In this document: positions 33,303 through 42,120 of the stretch, one piece after another
Numbering within the stretch: position 1 is the first letter of the stretch
Layout of the letters: the number at the start of each line of letters is the position of its first letter
Origin: Streptomyces humidus
Lineage (GTDB): Bacteria > Actinomycetota > Actinomycetes > Streptomycetales > Streptomycetaceae
Reading direction: 5' to 3'
DNA length: 64,000 bases
Assembly (NCBI RefSeq): GCF_014649655.1
Contig: NZ_BMTL01000003.1
Location: forward strand, 248,001 to 312,000
Position numbers and translations under genes: made by a program
Notes under the pieces: generated by a model
Told to the model about the DNA's origin: nothing
The model's input: the letters and a program-made list of their open reading frames with translations, nothing else
Database searches by the model: none

Positions 33303-34646
33303 TCAGGACAGGCGCTTCAGAAGCACCGCGGAAGCCACCGGCCGGGCGCCCGCCTCGGCCACGCCGTCGGCCACCTCGCGGTCGGTCGAGGCGACGATGA
33401 CCGGACGGCCGGCCGGCTCGGCACGCACCAGCTGACGGATCAGCTCGTCGGCCGTCACGCCCGGCTTGGAGAACAGCACCCGCACCCCACGCGGCGGCGC
33501 GAGCAGCACGGGAGCGACCAGTTCGGCCCCGTCGAAGACACAGGTGACCTCGGCGCCGGTCTGCGCGGCGAGCTGCGAGAGCTGCCCCAGCAGCCGCAGC
33601 CGCTGCTTCTCCAACGGCATCTGCGGATAACCGGTCTTGGTGACGTTGTAGCCGTCGACGACGAGATGCGCCTGCGGCAGCGCGAGCAACTGGTCGAGAA
33701 TGGCCGGATCGTGCTCCGACAGGGCCCGGGCGGCGATGTCCTTCGGGGTCATCCGGCCCGGCTCGACGGCGTCGACCGTCTCCGCCGGTCGCACCGACAC
33801 CGGCGGCAGCGCCAGTTCCCGGCGCAGCCCCTGGGCCGCGTCGAGCACGGTGTCCAGCAGCAGCCGCACCCGCATGTCCTCCACGCTGCGGCCCTCGCGC
33901 GCCGCCCGCCGGGCGGCCTCCAGCGCGGCCTCCGCCTCACCCAGCCGCGCCTTCAGACGCCGGGACTCGCTCTCGGCGGCCGACACCTGGGCATGGCCCT
34001 CGGCGCGCACGGTCTCCATCTCGCCCTGCGCCTTGCGCAGCGCCGCCTCACCCCGCTTGACGTCGCTGAGCGCCGAACGCAGCTTGCGGTGCAGCGAGTC
34101 GGTCTCCTTCTTCGCCGCGTCCAGCTCGGCGCGCAGCCGCTCGGTGTCCGTCCGGGTCTGCTCCCGGGCCCGGTCGAGCTCCTCGCGCAACCGCCGCAGT
34201 TCGGCCCGGCTCTCCTCGTCGGCCCGCTCCGCGTCCGCCCGCTGGGCCTCCTCGCCGGCCGCGGTGACCAGCTTCACCCAGCCGGCGGGTCGCAGCACGT
34301 AGGCCGCGGCCGCCACGTCGAGCGGGTCCACGGCCGGGGTCGGCGAGCCGGAGTCGAGGGCGCCGGACAGTTCCGGCTGGACCTCTCGGAACTTCTCGGC
34401 GATCCGCTGCCTGAACAGGGGATCGGTCTCCAGCGCGGCCGCCATCGCGTTCCCCGCGAACTTGGCCCGCCGATTAGGGGCGAACCGGGCGTACTGGCGA
34501 AGCTGGGCGGGCAGTTCGCCGACAGTCAGCCCGCCGAAGCCGTCGGAGACGATCGTGACGACCCTGCGCCGCACGCCGTCCGGCAGCGGACGGTCGAGCA
34601 TCTCGGCGGCGCCGTCGCCCGGCCCCCCGCCTGCGCTCTCCACCAT
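33303..34646 (-). CDS. NYN-domain RNase-like protein with coiled coil
   Basis: A 447-residue protein. The N-terminal 100 residues are helical and conserved (DGVRRRVVTIVSDGFGGLTV). A long coiled coil spans about 130-260 (Arg/Glu/Ala heptads). The C-terminal 170 residues form a PIN-like NYN domain with LVVDGYNVTK, VFDGAE and VIVASTDREVADG, acidic residues expected to bind metal. This family (YacP/Rae1-like) contains RNases acting on mRNA or tRNA. The start is the ATG at 34646. Target unknown. Confidence 0.82.
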   Translation of the reverse strand: MVESAGGGPGDGAAEMLDRPLPDGVRRRVVTIVSDGFGGLTVGELPAQLRQYARFAPNRRAKFAGNAMAAALETDPLFRQRIAEKFREVQPELSGALDSGSPTPAVDPLDVAAAAYVLRPAGWVKLVTAAGEEAQRADAERADEESRAELRRLREELDRAREQTRTDTERLRAELDAAKKETDSLHRKLRSALSDVKRGEAALRKAQGEMETVRAEGHAQVSAAESESRRLKARLGEAEAALEAARRAAREGRSVEDMRVRLLLDTVLDAAQGLRRELALPPVSVRPAETVDAVEPGRMTPKDIAARALSEHDPAILDQLLALPQAHLVVDGYNVTKTGYPQMPLEKQRLRLLGQLSQLAAQTGAEVTCVFDGAELVAPVLLAPPRGVRVLFSKPGVTADELIRQLVRAEPAGRPVIVASTDREVADGVAEAGARPVASAVLLKRLS

Positions 34647-34716
34647 CCGTCACACCCCAATACTGTGCGGGGCCGCCACCGCCCTCGACGTCGCTCGAGC
34701 GGGCGGACCGCCTCCG

Positions 34717-34956
34717 TCAGGAACCGGCGCCCGGCCGGTCCACGAGTTCCACCTGGTCCACGGCGTTGCACCAGCGGCACCGCACCGACTCGATGGTCTC
34801 ACTGACCACGTCACGCTCCTCGACCTTCGGCTCGCCGGCGAGGTCGAGGTGCACGTACTCGACGACCTTCGACGAGCGCGTCACGTCGAACCGCGTGAGG
34901 TTGCCGCAGAGCGTGCAGCGCCACCGCGTGGTGGCGGTCGGCAGGGGAACCGTCAT
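34717..34956 (-). CDS. Small zinc-ribbon-like protein
   Basis: A 79-residue protein with two CxxC knuckles, RCTLCGN (about 13-19) and RCRWCNA (about 59-65), separated by a charged region with two strands. It probably binds one Zn. No enzymatic motif is visible. The ATG at 34956 has GGAAGCGG upstream. It ends 70 bp before the NYN gene on the same strand, so they may be cotranscribed; nucleic-acid binding is a guess. Confidence 0.75.
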   Translation of the reverse strand: MTVPLPTATTRWRCTLCGNLTRFDVTRSSKVVEYVHLDLAGEPKVEERDVVSETIESVRCRWCNAVDQVELVDRPGAGS

Positions 34957-35139
34957 CGTGACTTTCCGCTTCCTTCTAGTGTCCCGCTTCTGGTGCCGGG
35001 GTCGGGCCGGAGGCTCCCCCGTGCGTGTGGCTCGTAACCCTACGGCCTGGCGGGTACTCGCCGCCCGTCCGTCCACGGGGGCCGTCCGGCGGCGAGGCGG
35101 TCGAGTCGAGTGTGTCCCGTTAAGTCATGATTTGCAGTC

Positions 35140-35925
35140 ATGATCAGCAACTGCTACGGGACGGTCCGCAGAGCGTTCCGCACTTCCCCGGCGCCGGTCA
35201 CCCATGGCTTGATCGCCCTGTGCTGCCTGATCTTCGTGATCGGCCCCGCCTCGGGCCTCAATCCGGCGTACGGCGCCGGCGGCGGGCTGACGGTCGCGCA
35301 GCGCTCCTACTTCCGGCGCTGGGGCGTGGTGCCCGCCGAGCTCTTCGAGGGCGCTCCAGGGGCCGTCCTGAGCCCGGTCACCGCTCTCTTCGTCCACGGC
35401 AGCTGGGTGCATCTGCTGGGCAACATGCTCTTCCTCCACGTCTTCGGGGCGATGGCCGAGCGCCGGATGGGCCGCATGGAGTTCACGCTCTTCTACACCG
35501 GCTGCGGCTACCTGGCCCTGCTGGGCTACGCGGCGGCCAACGCCGGGTCGGCGCAGTCCCTGGTCGGCGCCTCGGGCGCGATCTCCGCCGTGCTCGGCGC
35601 GTTCCTGTACCTGTTCCCCCGGGCGCGGGTGACCAGCCTCCTGCCTTTCCTGTTCTTCCTGCCGCTGCGCTTCCCCGCGTGGGTCGTGCTGCCCTTCTGG
35701 GCGGCCCTGCAGTGGGTGGGGGCGGGGCGGGCGTCCCAGGGGCCGGGGGTGGCGTATCTGGCGCACCTGGTCGGCTTCGGCCTCGGGCTCCTCTACGCGT
35801 GGGCCCGCTTCGGCGGGCGGAAGGGCGCCGGGGGCGGCCCCGGCAGGGCGGCGGGGGGAGACGGGCGGGCGACTAGAGTGAAGGCCGCCCCAGCCCCGGC
35901 CCCCGAGGGAGAGAACCAGCCGTGA
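35140..35925 (+). CDS. Rhomboid-family intramembrane serine protease
   Basis: A 261-residue polytopic membrane protein with six or more helices. The catalytic Ser145 is in GASGAIS and the paired His209 in LAHLVGFGLG. HGSWVHLLGNMLFLHVFG is the conserved HxxxN oxyanion helix. A Gly/Ala/Pro-rich cytosolic tail follows. The ATG at 35140 lacks an SD; CATGAT 8 nt upstream may be a -10 for a leaderless start. Its stop overlaps the RAM-domain gene (GTGA), implying coupled expression. Substrates unknown. Confidence 0.88.
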   Translation: MISNCYGTVRRAFRTSPAPVTHGLIALCCLIFVIGPASGLNPAYGAGGGLTVAQRSYFRRWGVVPAELFEGAPGAVLSPVTALFVHGSWVHLLGNMLFLHVFGAMAERRMGRMEFTLFYTGCGYLALLGYAAANAGSAQSLVGASGAISAVLGAFLYLFPRARVTSLLPFLFFLPLRFPAWVVLPFWAALQWVGAGRASQGPGVAYLAHLVGFGLGLLYAWARFGGRKGAGGGPGRAAGGDGRATRVKAAPAPAPEGENQP

Positions 35926-36203
35926 TCACCGCGATCGTCCTCATCAAGACCAGCGTGGACCGGATCCCCGAGATCGCCGAGCGGATCGCCTCGCTGGACA
36001 GCGTCAGCGAGGTCTTCTCCGTGACGGGGACCTACGACCTCATCGCGATGGTCCGGGTCAAGCAGCACGAGGACCTCGCCGAGGTGATCCCCGGCAGCAT
36101 CAGCAAGATCCCGGGGGTCGAGGGAACGGACACCCACGTGGCGTTCCGCACGTACTCGCAGCACGACCTGGAAGCGGCCTTCGCCATCGGTCTGGACTCG
36201 TAG
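35922..36203 (+). CDS. Stand-alone Lrp/AsnC ligand-binding (RAM) domain protein
   Basis: A 93-residue protein that is only the RAM effector domain of Lrp/AsnC regulators, without the helix-turn-helix. It reads ITAIVLIKTSVDRIPEIAER, VTGTYDLIAMVRVKQHEDL and GVEGTDTHVAFRTY. Such proteins oligomerise and bind amino acids, and may form mixed assemblies with full-length Lrp proteins. The GTG overlaps the rhomboid TGA, with GAGGGAGAG upstream. Confidence 0.9.
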   Translation: MITAIVLIKTSVDRIPEIAERIASLDSVSEVFSVTGTYDLIAMVRVKQHEDLAEVIPGSISKIPGVEGTDTHVAFRTYSQHDLEAAFAIGLDS

Positions 36204-36221
36204 ACGTTCCGCCCCGCACCC

Positions 36222-36241
36222 CGCGGGGGCCGGCCCCCGCG
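36222..36241 (+). terminator. 20-bp perfect GC palindrome after the RAM gene
   Basis: CGCGGGGGCCGGCCCCCGCG, 18 bp past the RAM-domain stop, can fold into an 8-bp stem with a CCGG loop. No T-run. A 16-bp part (GGGCCGGCCCCCGCGC) recurs at 36394-36409, just before the aminotransferase gene end. The rest of the 36204-36431 gap is GC-rich filler with no gene seen. Confidence 0.6.
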
Positions 36242-36431
36242 CCGGTCACAGGCCCGCCCCCGGGGACGACGCCCCCGCACCGAGCCGCCGCCCCCGAGCG
36301 GCGGCGGCCCTCCGCCCCGGCACGGCCCGCCACGGCCGCGTCCGCCTCTGTCTCGCGCGGTGTCGCCGAGCGAGCGCGGCCGCGGGACCCGCAGGGCCGG
36401 CCCCCGCGCGCAGGGGCGCCGGGGCCACCGG

Positions 36432-37796
36432 TCAGTTCACGGACGGGACGCAGCGGCCGTTCTCCGTGTGGTACTTCCACTTCGCGCCCTGCGTGACCAG
36501 TTCACGGACCGCCGTGACGAAGCGGTCGACGTGCTCGTCGGGTGTGCCCGCGCCGAAGCTCACCCGGATGGCGTTGAGGGACTTCTCCCCCGGTGCCGCC
36601 TCGGGCGCGCCGCACTCGCCCTGGGTCTGCGGGTCGCCGCCCAGAAGGGTGCGGACCAGGGGGTGGGCGCAGAAGAGGCCGTCGCGGACGCCGATGCCGT
36701 ACTCGGCGGACAGGGCGGCGGCGAAGTGGGAGCTGTTCCAGCCCTCGACGACGAAGGAGATCACGCCGACCCGGGGGGCGTCGTCGCCGAAGAGGGACAG
36801 GATCCGCACCTCGGGGACGTCGGCCAGCCCCGCCCGCACCTTCGCGATCAGGTGCTCCTCACGGGCGACCAGACCGTCGAAGCCCGCCTCCGTCAGCGCC
36901 TTGCAGGCCGAGGCGATGGAGTAGGCGCCGATCACGTTCGGGGAGCCGGCTTCGTGGCGGGCGGCGCTCTCGTGCCACTCCACGTCCACTCCCCCGTCCT
37001 CGCGCCGGGTGACCTTGCGGCTCGCGCCGCCGCCCGCGAGGTAGGGGTCGGCCTCGACCAGCCAGTCGGCACGGCCGGCCAGCACGCCGCAGCCGAAGGG
37101 CGCGTACAGCTTGTGGCCGGAGAAGGCGATCCAGTCCACGTCGAGGTCGCGGACCGACACCGGGTGGTGGGGGGCCAGCTGGGCCGCGTCCAGGACGATC
37201 CGGGCGCCGTGGGCGTGCGCGGCCGCCGCCAGCTCGCGCACCGGCCACAGCTCGCCGGTGACGTTCGAGGCGCCGGTCACGCAGACCAGGGCCGGCCCGT
37301 GCGGATCGCGCTCGGCGAGGGCCCGCTCCAGCGTCTCGACGGCCTGACGCGGGCTGCGCGGGGCGTCCAGGAAGGTGACGCGGGCGTCCTTCCAGGGCAG
37401 CAGGGAGGCGTGGTGCTCGGTCTCGAAGACGAAGACCTGGCAGCCGGCGGGGAGCGCGGCGGCGAGCAGGTTGAGGGAGTCCGTCGTCGACCGGGTGAAG
37501 ATCAGCTGGTCGTCGGGGCGGCAGTCCAGGAACTCGGTCACCGTGCGGCGGGCGTTCTCGAACAGGTCCGTGGAGAGCTGCGAGAGGTACCCGGCGCCGC
37601 GGTGCACGCTGCCGTAGTAGGGGGCGTAGGCCGCCACGTCGTCCCAGACGCGCTGCAGGGCGGGCGCGCTGGCCGCGTAGTCGAGGGCCGCGTAGGCGAC
37701 CTCGCCGCCGGTCACGAGCGGGACGGTGACATCCCGCCCCAGAACGGGCAGCGGTGCACAAAGAGTACGGGCGGTGGCAAGGGTGGAGACGGACAT
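36432..37796 (-). CDS. Class V aminotransferase, cysteine-desulfurase-like (SufS/CsdA type)
   Basis: A 454-residue PLP enzyme. The PLP Lys229 is in AFSGHKLYAPFGCGVL, the cofactor-stacking His in ETEHHASLLPW and the Asp in VLDAAQLAPHH. It resembles SufS but has a longer N-terminus and a different C-terminal loop (FCAHPLVRTLLGG), so it may be a selenocysteine/cysteine lyase or another sulfur-amino-acid enzyme. A SAM-IV riboswitch upstream ties it to sulfur metabolism. The ATG at 37796 has GGGAG 6 nt upstream; an in-frame ATG at 37844 is a weaker option. No suf genes flank it. Confidence 0.88.
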   Translation of the reverse strand: MSVSTLATARTLCAPLPVLGRDVTVPLVTGGEVAYAALDYAASAPALQRVWDDVAAYAPYYGSVHRGAGYLSQLSTDLFENARRTVTEFLDCRPDDQLIFTRSTTDSLNLLAAALPAGCQVFVFETEHHASLLPWKDARVTFLDAPRSPRQAVETLERALAERDPHGPALVCVTGASNVTGELWPVRELAAAAHAHGARIVLDAAQLAPHHPVSVRDLDVDWIAFSGHKLYAPFGCGVLAGRADWLVEADPYLAGGGASRKVTRREDGGVDVEWHESAARHEAGSPNVIGAYSIASACKALTEAGFDGLVAREEHLIAKVRAGLADVPEVRILSLFGDDAPRVGVISFVVEGWNSSHFAAALSAEYGIGVRDGLFCAHPLVRTLLGGDPQTQGECGAPEAAPGEKSLNAIRVSFGAGTPDEHVDRFVTAVRELVTQGAKWKYHTENGRCVPSVN

Positions 37797-37802
37797 GGCG
37801 GA

Positions 37803-37929
37803 CTCCCGTGAGAGGCATGGCGGAGCCACCGTGCGGGCGGACATGGCTCCGGCACGGAGGAAGGCTGAAAGGGGATGCGGAGGCGGGGCTCTACGCCCTA
37901 GCGCATTCGCTTGCTCACGGGAGACTCCC
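37803..37929 (-). promoter_or_regulatory. Putative expression platform: RBS-sequestering inverted repeat
   Basis: On the mRNA, CUCACGGGAG (from 37812 to 37803) contains the Shine-Dalgarno of the aminotransferase. It is perfectly complementary to CUCCCGUGAG (37923-37914), about 100 nt upstream. The GGGAG at 37929-37925 can instead pair with the CUCCC of that anti-SD. These alternatives are what a translational riboswitch platform needs. A separate 8-bp repeat (37942-37949 with 37959-37966) touches the 3' edge of the aptamer. Confidence 0.6.
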
Positions 37930-37957
37930 TCGAACGACCCAGGACCCCTGGTCTCGC

Positions 37958-38117
37958 GAGGGGTCCGCGCTTGCCGTGGACCTTGCTGTCCACGGCCTGG
38001 TCTTCACCCGGGGCACCCCGCCACGGACGGAGGGTTGCCGGACAGTCGGCCGGGGCCTCATGACTGTCACTCATGACCTGGTACAGGAAACTACGTCAGG
38101 TGATCGTCGCCCCGCAA
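37958..38117 (-). promoter_or_regulatory. SAM-IV riboswitch and promoter
   Basis: The aptamer runs from about 38080 down to 37958 on the minus strand. Conserved SAM-IV blocks are GGTCATGAGTG (38078-38068), CCGGCAACCCTCC, GGGGTGCCCCGGGTGA, GACC closing P1, and the 3' GGCAAGCGCGGACCC that forms the extra pseudoknot. A -35 TTGCGG (38117-38112) and -10 TAGTTT (38093-38088) with 18-bp spacing lie just upstream. S-adenosylmethionine binding should turn off the downstream class V aminotransferase gene. Confidence 0.92.
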
Positions 38118-38154
38118 CCCGTGTCCGGATCGCGGGACGACCGCCGTCGGGGCG

Positions 38155-39219
38155 TCACGCGTTGCTGGCCGCCACCCAGCGCTCCAGCGCCCGCTTGGCC
38201 GCGCCGGAGTCGATCGACTCGGCCGCCCGGTCCATGCCGGCCCGCAGCTGCTCGGCCAGCGGTCCGGCGCCCGGTTCGAGCGCCACCAGCGCCGCCGCCG
38301 AGTTCAGCAGGACGGCGTCGCGCACCGGGCCCGTCTCGCCCTCCAGCAGACGGCGGGCGACCTCCGCGTTGTAGGACGGGTCGCCGCCGCGCAGGGCCTC
38401 CACCGGGACGAGTCCGAGGCCGACGTCCCGCGGGTCGAAGCTCTCCTCGACGACCTTGCCGTCGCGCACGACCCACACGCGCGAGGTGGCCGTGGTGGTC
38501 AGCTCGTCGAGGCCGTCGTCGCCCCGGAAGACCAGGGACGAGTTGCCGCGCTCGGCGAAGACGCCGGCGACGACCGGCGCCATGCGGGGATCGGCGACCC
38601 CGACGGCCTGCGCCGCCACCCTGGCCGGGTTGGTCAGCGGACCGAGCACGTTGAAGACCGTGCGGATGCCCAACTGCCCGCGCGCCGCGCCCACATGACG
38701 CAGCGCCGGATGGAACTTGACCGCGAAGCAGAAGGTGATCCCGGCCTCCCCGGCGACCTCCGCCACCCGCTTCGGGGTCAGCTCCAGGTTGACGCCGAGC
38801 TTCTCCAGGACGTCCGAGGCGCCGGACGCGGAGGACGCGGCCCGGTTGCCGTGCTTGACCACCGTGGCGCCCGCGCCGGCCACCACGATCGCCGACATCG
38901 TGGAGATGTTCACCGTCTTCGCGCCGTCGCCGCCCGTGCCGACGATGTCGACGGTCGGTCCCGGCACCTCGATCAGGTTGGCGTGCTCGTACATCGCCCG
39001 GACCAGCCCGTTGATCTCCGCGACGGTCTCGCCCTTGGCCCGCAGCGCCACCACGAACCCGGCGATCTGCGCGTCGGTCGCCTCCCCGCGCATGATCCGG
39101 TCCAGTGCCCAGAACGTGGCGTCCGCGTCCTGGTCGCGGCCGTACAGCAGACCGTTCAGCACCTCGGGCCAGGAACGGCCCGCCGCGGTGTCGCCTCCAG
39201 CGGGGGTCACAGCGCTCAT
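38155..39219 (-). CDS. trpD: Anthranilate phosphoribosyltransferase
   Basis: A 354-residue enzyme transferring phosphoribose from PRPP to anthranilate, second step of tryptophan synthesis. PRPP-binding [14 protein letters not shown] and [18 protein letters not shown], the [18 protein letters not shown] block and [10 protein letters not shown] are all in place. The ATG at 39219 has AGGAG upstream. It stands alone, away from the trpE attenuator, and just upstream of the SAM-IV unit. The preceding 120 bp are GT/CA-rich with no recognised control element. Confidence 0.96.
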   Translation of the reverse strand: MSAVTPAGGDTAAGRSWPEVLNGLLYGRDQDADATFWALDRIMRGEATDAQIAGFVVALRAKGETVAEINGLVRAMYEHANLIEVPGPTVDIVGTGGDGAKTVNISTMSAIVVAGAGATVVKHGNRAASSASGASDVLEKLGVNLELTPKRVAEVAGEAGITFCFAVKFHPALRHVGAARGQLGIRTVFNVLGPLTNPARVAAQAVGVADPRMAPVVAGVFAERGNSSLVFRGDDGLDELTTTATSRVWVVRDGKVVEESFDPRDVGLGLVPVEALRGGDPSYNAEVARRLLEGETGPVRDAVLLNSAAALVALEPGAGPLAEQLRAGMDRAAESIDSGAAKRALERWVAASNA

Positions 39220-39359
39220 AGCCGCTCCTGCATGTGTCGTCGTGAGTCGAGTGGTGTGTGGTCTGTGGTGCGCGGTGTGTGGTCCGTCCCCGCACGCCGC
39301 GCGTCGCGCGTCGTTGAACCGGGTGGACCCCACCACCCTATCCAGCCGCGGGCACGGCG

Positions 39360-39392
39360 AAGGGCCCCGTCCGAAGACCGGACGGGACCCTT
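39360..39392 (-). terminator. Terminator of the ctaE-qcrCAB operon
   Basis: A 14-bp stem with one mismatch (39360-39373 with 39379-39392) around a 5-nt loop lies 27 bp past the qcrB stop. Confidence 0.8.
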
Positions 39393-39418
39393 CCTGTGGC
39401 GTGGCGACGCCTCAGCGA

Positions 39419-41065
39419 TCAGTGGTGGCCGTGGCCGCTCGTGATCTCCTTGTACTCCTCGACAGTGGGCTTCGGGATCTGCTGGTCCTCACCGAAGTAC
39501 GCTTCGGTGATCTTGGCGCGGAGCTTCTCCTTGCCCGTGACCTTGCGCTCGACGCCGTTCTCGTCGACGGTGGCGCCGATCGCGGCCGGCGCGTACTGCT
39601 CGTGCGCCGTGAGGGTGTGCAGCTGCTCCTGGCTGAGCGGCTCGTGGATCTCGATGAACTCACCGTGCGGCAGGCGCTTGATGGTGCCGGTCTCGCGACC
39701 GTGCAGCACCTTGTCCTTGTCGCGTCGCTGCAGGCCGAGGCAGATCCGCTTGGTGGCGATGTACGCGATGACCGGTCCGACGAAGAAGAAGATCCGGACG
39801 AACCAGGTGATCGAGTTGATCGACAGGTGGAAGTGGGTGGCCCACAGGTCGTTGCCACCGCCGACCAGCGTGATCATGTACATCGTGACCCAGGCGACGC
39901 CGAGCGCCGTGCGGGTCGGCGCGTTGCGCGGGCGGTCCAGGATGTGGTGCTCGCGCTTGTCGCCGGTGATCCACGCCTCGATGAAGGGGTAGAGCGCCAG
40001 CGCCGCGAGGACCACGCCGAACAGGACCAGCGGGATGAACACGCCCAGGACCAGCGTGTGGCCCCAGAGGTTGATCTCCCAGCCCGGCATGAAGCGGATC
40101 AGGCCCTCGGCGAAGCCCATGTACCAGTCGGGCTGGGCGCCGGTCGACACCTGGTCCGGGCGGTAGGGGCCCATGGCCCAGATCGGGTTGATCTGAGCGA
40201 CGGCGGCGATGGCCGCGATCACGCCGAAGACCAGGAAGAAGAAGCCTCCGGCCTTGGCCATGTACACCGGCAGCAGCGGCATGCCCACGACGTTCTTGTT
40301 GCTCTTGCCGGGGCCCGCGAACTGCGTGTGCTTGTGGTAGAAGACCAGGATCAGGTGGCCCACCATCAGGCCCAGCATGATGCCCGGCAGCAGCAGGATG
40401 TGGATCGAGTAGAACCGCGCCACGAAGTCGTGGCCGGGGAACTCTCCGCCGAACAGGAACATCGAGATGTACGTGCCGACGATCGGCATCGACAGGATCG
40501 CGCCCTGGGTGAAGCGCACACCGGTGCCGGAGAGCAGGTCGTCCGGGAGCGAGTAACCGGTGAAGCCGGTGAACATGCCCAGGACGAACAGCAGGAAGCC
40601 GAACAGCCAGTTGACCTCACGCGGCTTGCGGAACGCACCCGTGAAGAACACGCGCATCATGTGCACGAACATGCCGGCGAGGAAGATCAGCGCCGCCCAG
40701 TGGTGGATCTGCCGGATGAGCAGACCGCCGCGCACGTCGAAGGAGATGTGCAGGGTCGAGCTGAACGCCTCGGACATCAGCTGTCCCTGGAGCGGGACGT
40801 AGCTGCCGTGGTACTCCACCTCGTTCATCGACGGGTGGAAGAACAGCGTCAGATACACACCCGTCAGGATGATGATGATGAAGCTGTACATGCACACTTC
40901 GCCCAGCATGAACGACCAGTGGTCGGGGAAGATCTTGCGCATGTTGGACTTGGCGAGGGAGTAGATCCCCAGCCGGCCGTCGGCCCAGTCGGCGATCCGC
41001 TCGCCGGCCGGCGCCTTCCCGCGCTCGCGGGCCCCGGCGCTCTCGTGGTTCTCTGTCGTGCTCAT
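39419..41065 (-). CDS. qcrB: Cytochrome bc1 complex cytochrome b subunit
   Basis: A 548-residue integral membrane subunit of menaquinol-cytochrome c oxidoreductase. It carries about eight to nine helices, haem-ligand His pairs (for example IHHWAALIFLAGMFVHMMR and FYSIHILLLPGIMLGLMVGH), the PDW motif (AQPDWYMGF) of the quinol-oxidation site in place of PEW, and a 120-residue hydrophilic C-terminal extension typical of actinobacteria. The ATG overlaps the qcrA stop (ATGA). It is the last gene of ctaE-qcrC-qcrA-qcrB. In actinobacteria this complex forms a supercomplex with the aa3 oxidase. Confidence 0.97.
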   Translation of the reverse strand: MSTTENHESAGARERGKAPAGERIADWADGRLGIYSLAKSNMRKIFPDHWSFMLGEVCMYSFIIIILTGVYLTLFFHPSMNEVEYHGSYVPLQGQLMSEAFSSTLHISFDVRGGLLIRQIHHWAALIFLAGMFVHMMRVFFTGAFRKPREVNWLFGFLLFVLGMFTGFTGYSLPDDLLSGTGVRFTQGAILSMPIVGTYISMFLFGGEFPGHDFVARFYSIHILLLPGIMLGLMVGHLILVFYHKHTQFAGPGKSNKNVVGMPLLPVYMAKAGGFFFLVFGVIAAIAAVAQINPIWAMGPYRPDQVSTGAQPDWYMGFAEGLIRFMPGWEINLWGHTLVLGVFIPLVLFGVVLAALALYPFIEAWITGDKREHHILDRPRNAPTRTALGVAWVTMYMITLVGGGNDLWATHFHLSINSITWFVRIFFFVGPVIAYIATKRICLGLQRRDKDKVLHGRETGTIKRLPHGEFIEIHEPLSQEQLHTLTAHEQYAPAAIGATVDENGVERKVTGKEKLRAKITEAYFGEDQQIPKPTVEEYKEITSGHGHH

Positions 41066-42120
41066 CCGCGCTCCCAGAAGGCAGGACCGACGGGCTCTTC
41101 GAAGTCGCCGAGCGCCTGAAGGTAGCCCTCGTCGTTCACGCCGATGCGCAGCTGCGGCAGGGCGTGACCGGCGGGGCCGAAGATCACTCGGGCACCGTCG
41201 GAGAGGTCGAAGGTGGACTGGTGGCAGGGGCACAGCACGTGGTGCGTCTGCTGCTCGTACAGGGAGATCGGGCAACCGACGTGGGTGCAGATCTTCGAGT
41301 ACGCGACGATGCCCTCGTGCGACCACTCGAGCTCGCGCTTGTCCTTGATGTTGTCCGGCTGCAGCCGGACGATCATCAGGGCCGCCTTGGCGATCTCGTT
41401 CTGGAAGTCCTCGTCGTGCTCCTCCAGGCCCTCGGGCTTGGCGAAGGTGAGAGAACCGACGGCCACGTCCGACGGACGCAGCGGCTCGTTCGTGTTCATG
41501 TTGACGAGCAGCTTGCCCTTGGCCCACAGCGTGTGCCGCAGCTTGTCCTCGGGCAGCGGGCCGAGGTCGCGCAGGAGCACGACACCGGACAGCGGCACCA
41601 GGGCGACCGCGCCGAACAGCGTGTTGCGGATCAGCTTGCGCCGGCCCATCGCCGATTCCTTGGCGCCCTGCCTGAAGTCCGCGTGGACCTTCGCGCGGAC
41701 CTCGGGGCTCGCGGCGATCGGGTGCCGCTCGTCGGCGACCTCGACGTCCGACATCAGCGTGCGGGCCCAGTGGACCGCGCCGGCGCCGATGGTGAACAGC
41801 GCCGTGCCCAGGGTCAGACCCAGCGCGAAGTTCAGCGCGCTGAGGTGGCCGATCGGGAACACGAAGATCGACTTGTCGGCGGGGATCGCCACGTACGAGG
41901 CGATGAAGCCGACCGTGGCCAGCATCGACAGCGTGAACAGGAAGGCGACCGCACGCTCGGACCGCTTGGCGGCCCGCTCGTCGATGTCCTGGACGCGGTG
42001 CTCGTGGGGCGGCAGGCCGGGGTCGGCGAACGGGTTCTTCTCGTCCGCCACGCCCACCGCGCCGTGCGCGTGGTCCTGCTCTGCGGGCAGGTTCTCTTCT
42101 GGAATGTCTTGGCTACTCAT
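41062..42120 (-). CDS. qcrA: Cytochrome bc1 complex Rieske iron-sulfur subunit
   Basis: A 352-residue Rieske protein. The actinobacterial N-terminal extension has three membrane helices (about 57-80, 90-115 and 160-182). The third follows a twin-arginine motif (GRRKLIRNTLFG), as in the dual Sec/Tat-dependent S. coelicolor protein. The [2Fe-2S] ligands are in CTHVGCP and CPCHQSTFDL. It passes electrons from menaquinol to the dihaem cytochrome c. It overlaps both neighbours by 4 nt. Confidence 0.97.
   Translation of the reverse strand: MSSQDIPEENLPAEQDHAHGAVGVADEKNPFADPGLPPHEHRVQDIDERAAKRSERAVAFLFTLSMLATVGFIASYVAIPADKSIFVFPIGHLSALNFALGLTLGTALFTIGAGAVHWARTLMSDVEVADERHPIAASPEVRAKVHADFRQGAKESAMGRRKLIRNTLFGAVALVPLSGVVLLRDLGPLPEDKLRHTLWAKGKLLVNMNTNEPLRPSDVAVGSLTFAKPEGLEEHDEDFQNEIAKAALMIVRLQPDNIKDKRELEWSHEGIVAYSKICTHVGCPISLYEQQTHHVLCPCHQSTFDLSDGARVIFGPAGHALPQLRIGVNDEGYLQALGDFEEPVGPAFWERG

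Noticed and set aside
37797..37844. Separate short leader peptide before the class V aminotransferase
   Set aside because: The upstream ATG at 37844 is in frame with the main start and would simply extend the protein; there is no stop between them and no cysteine-codon cluster.
39220..39336. Upstream extension of trpD with a His/Thr-rich leader
   Set aside because: It is GT/CA simple sequence read in frame by chance; the ATG at 39219 has AGGAG and matches the family N-terminus. It contains no Trp codons, so it is not a second trp attenuator.
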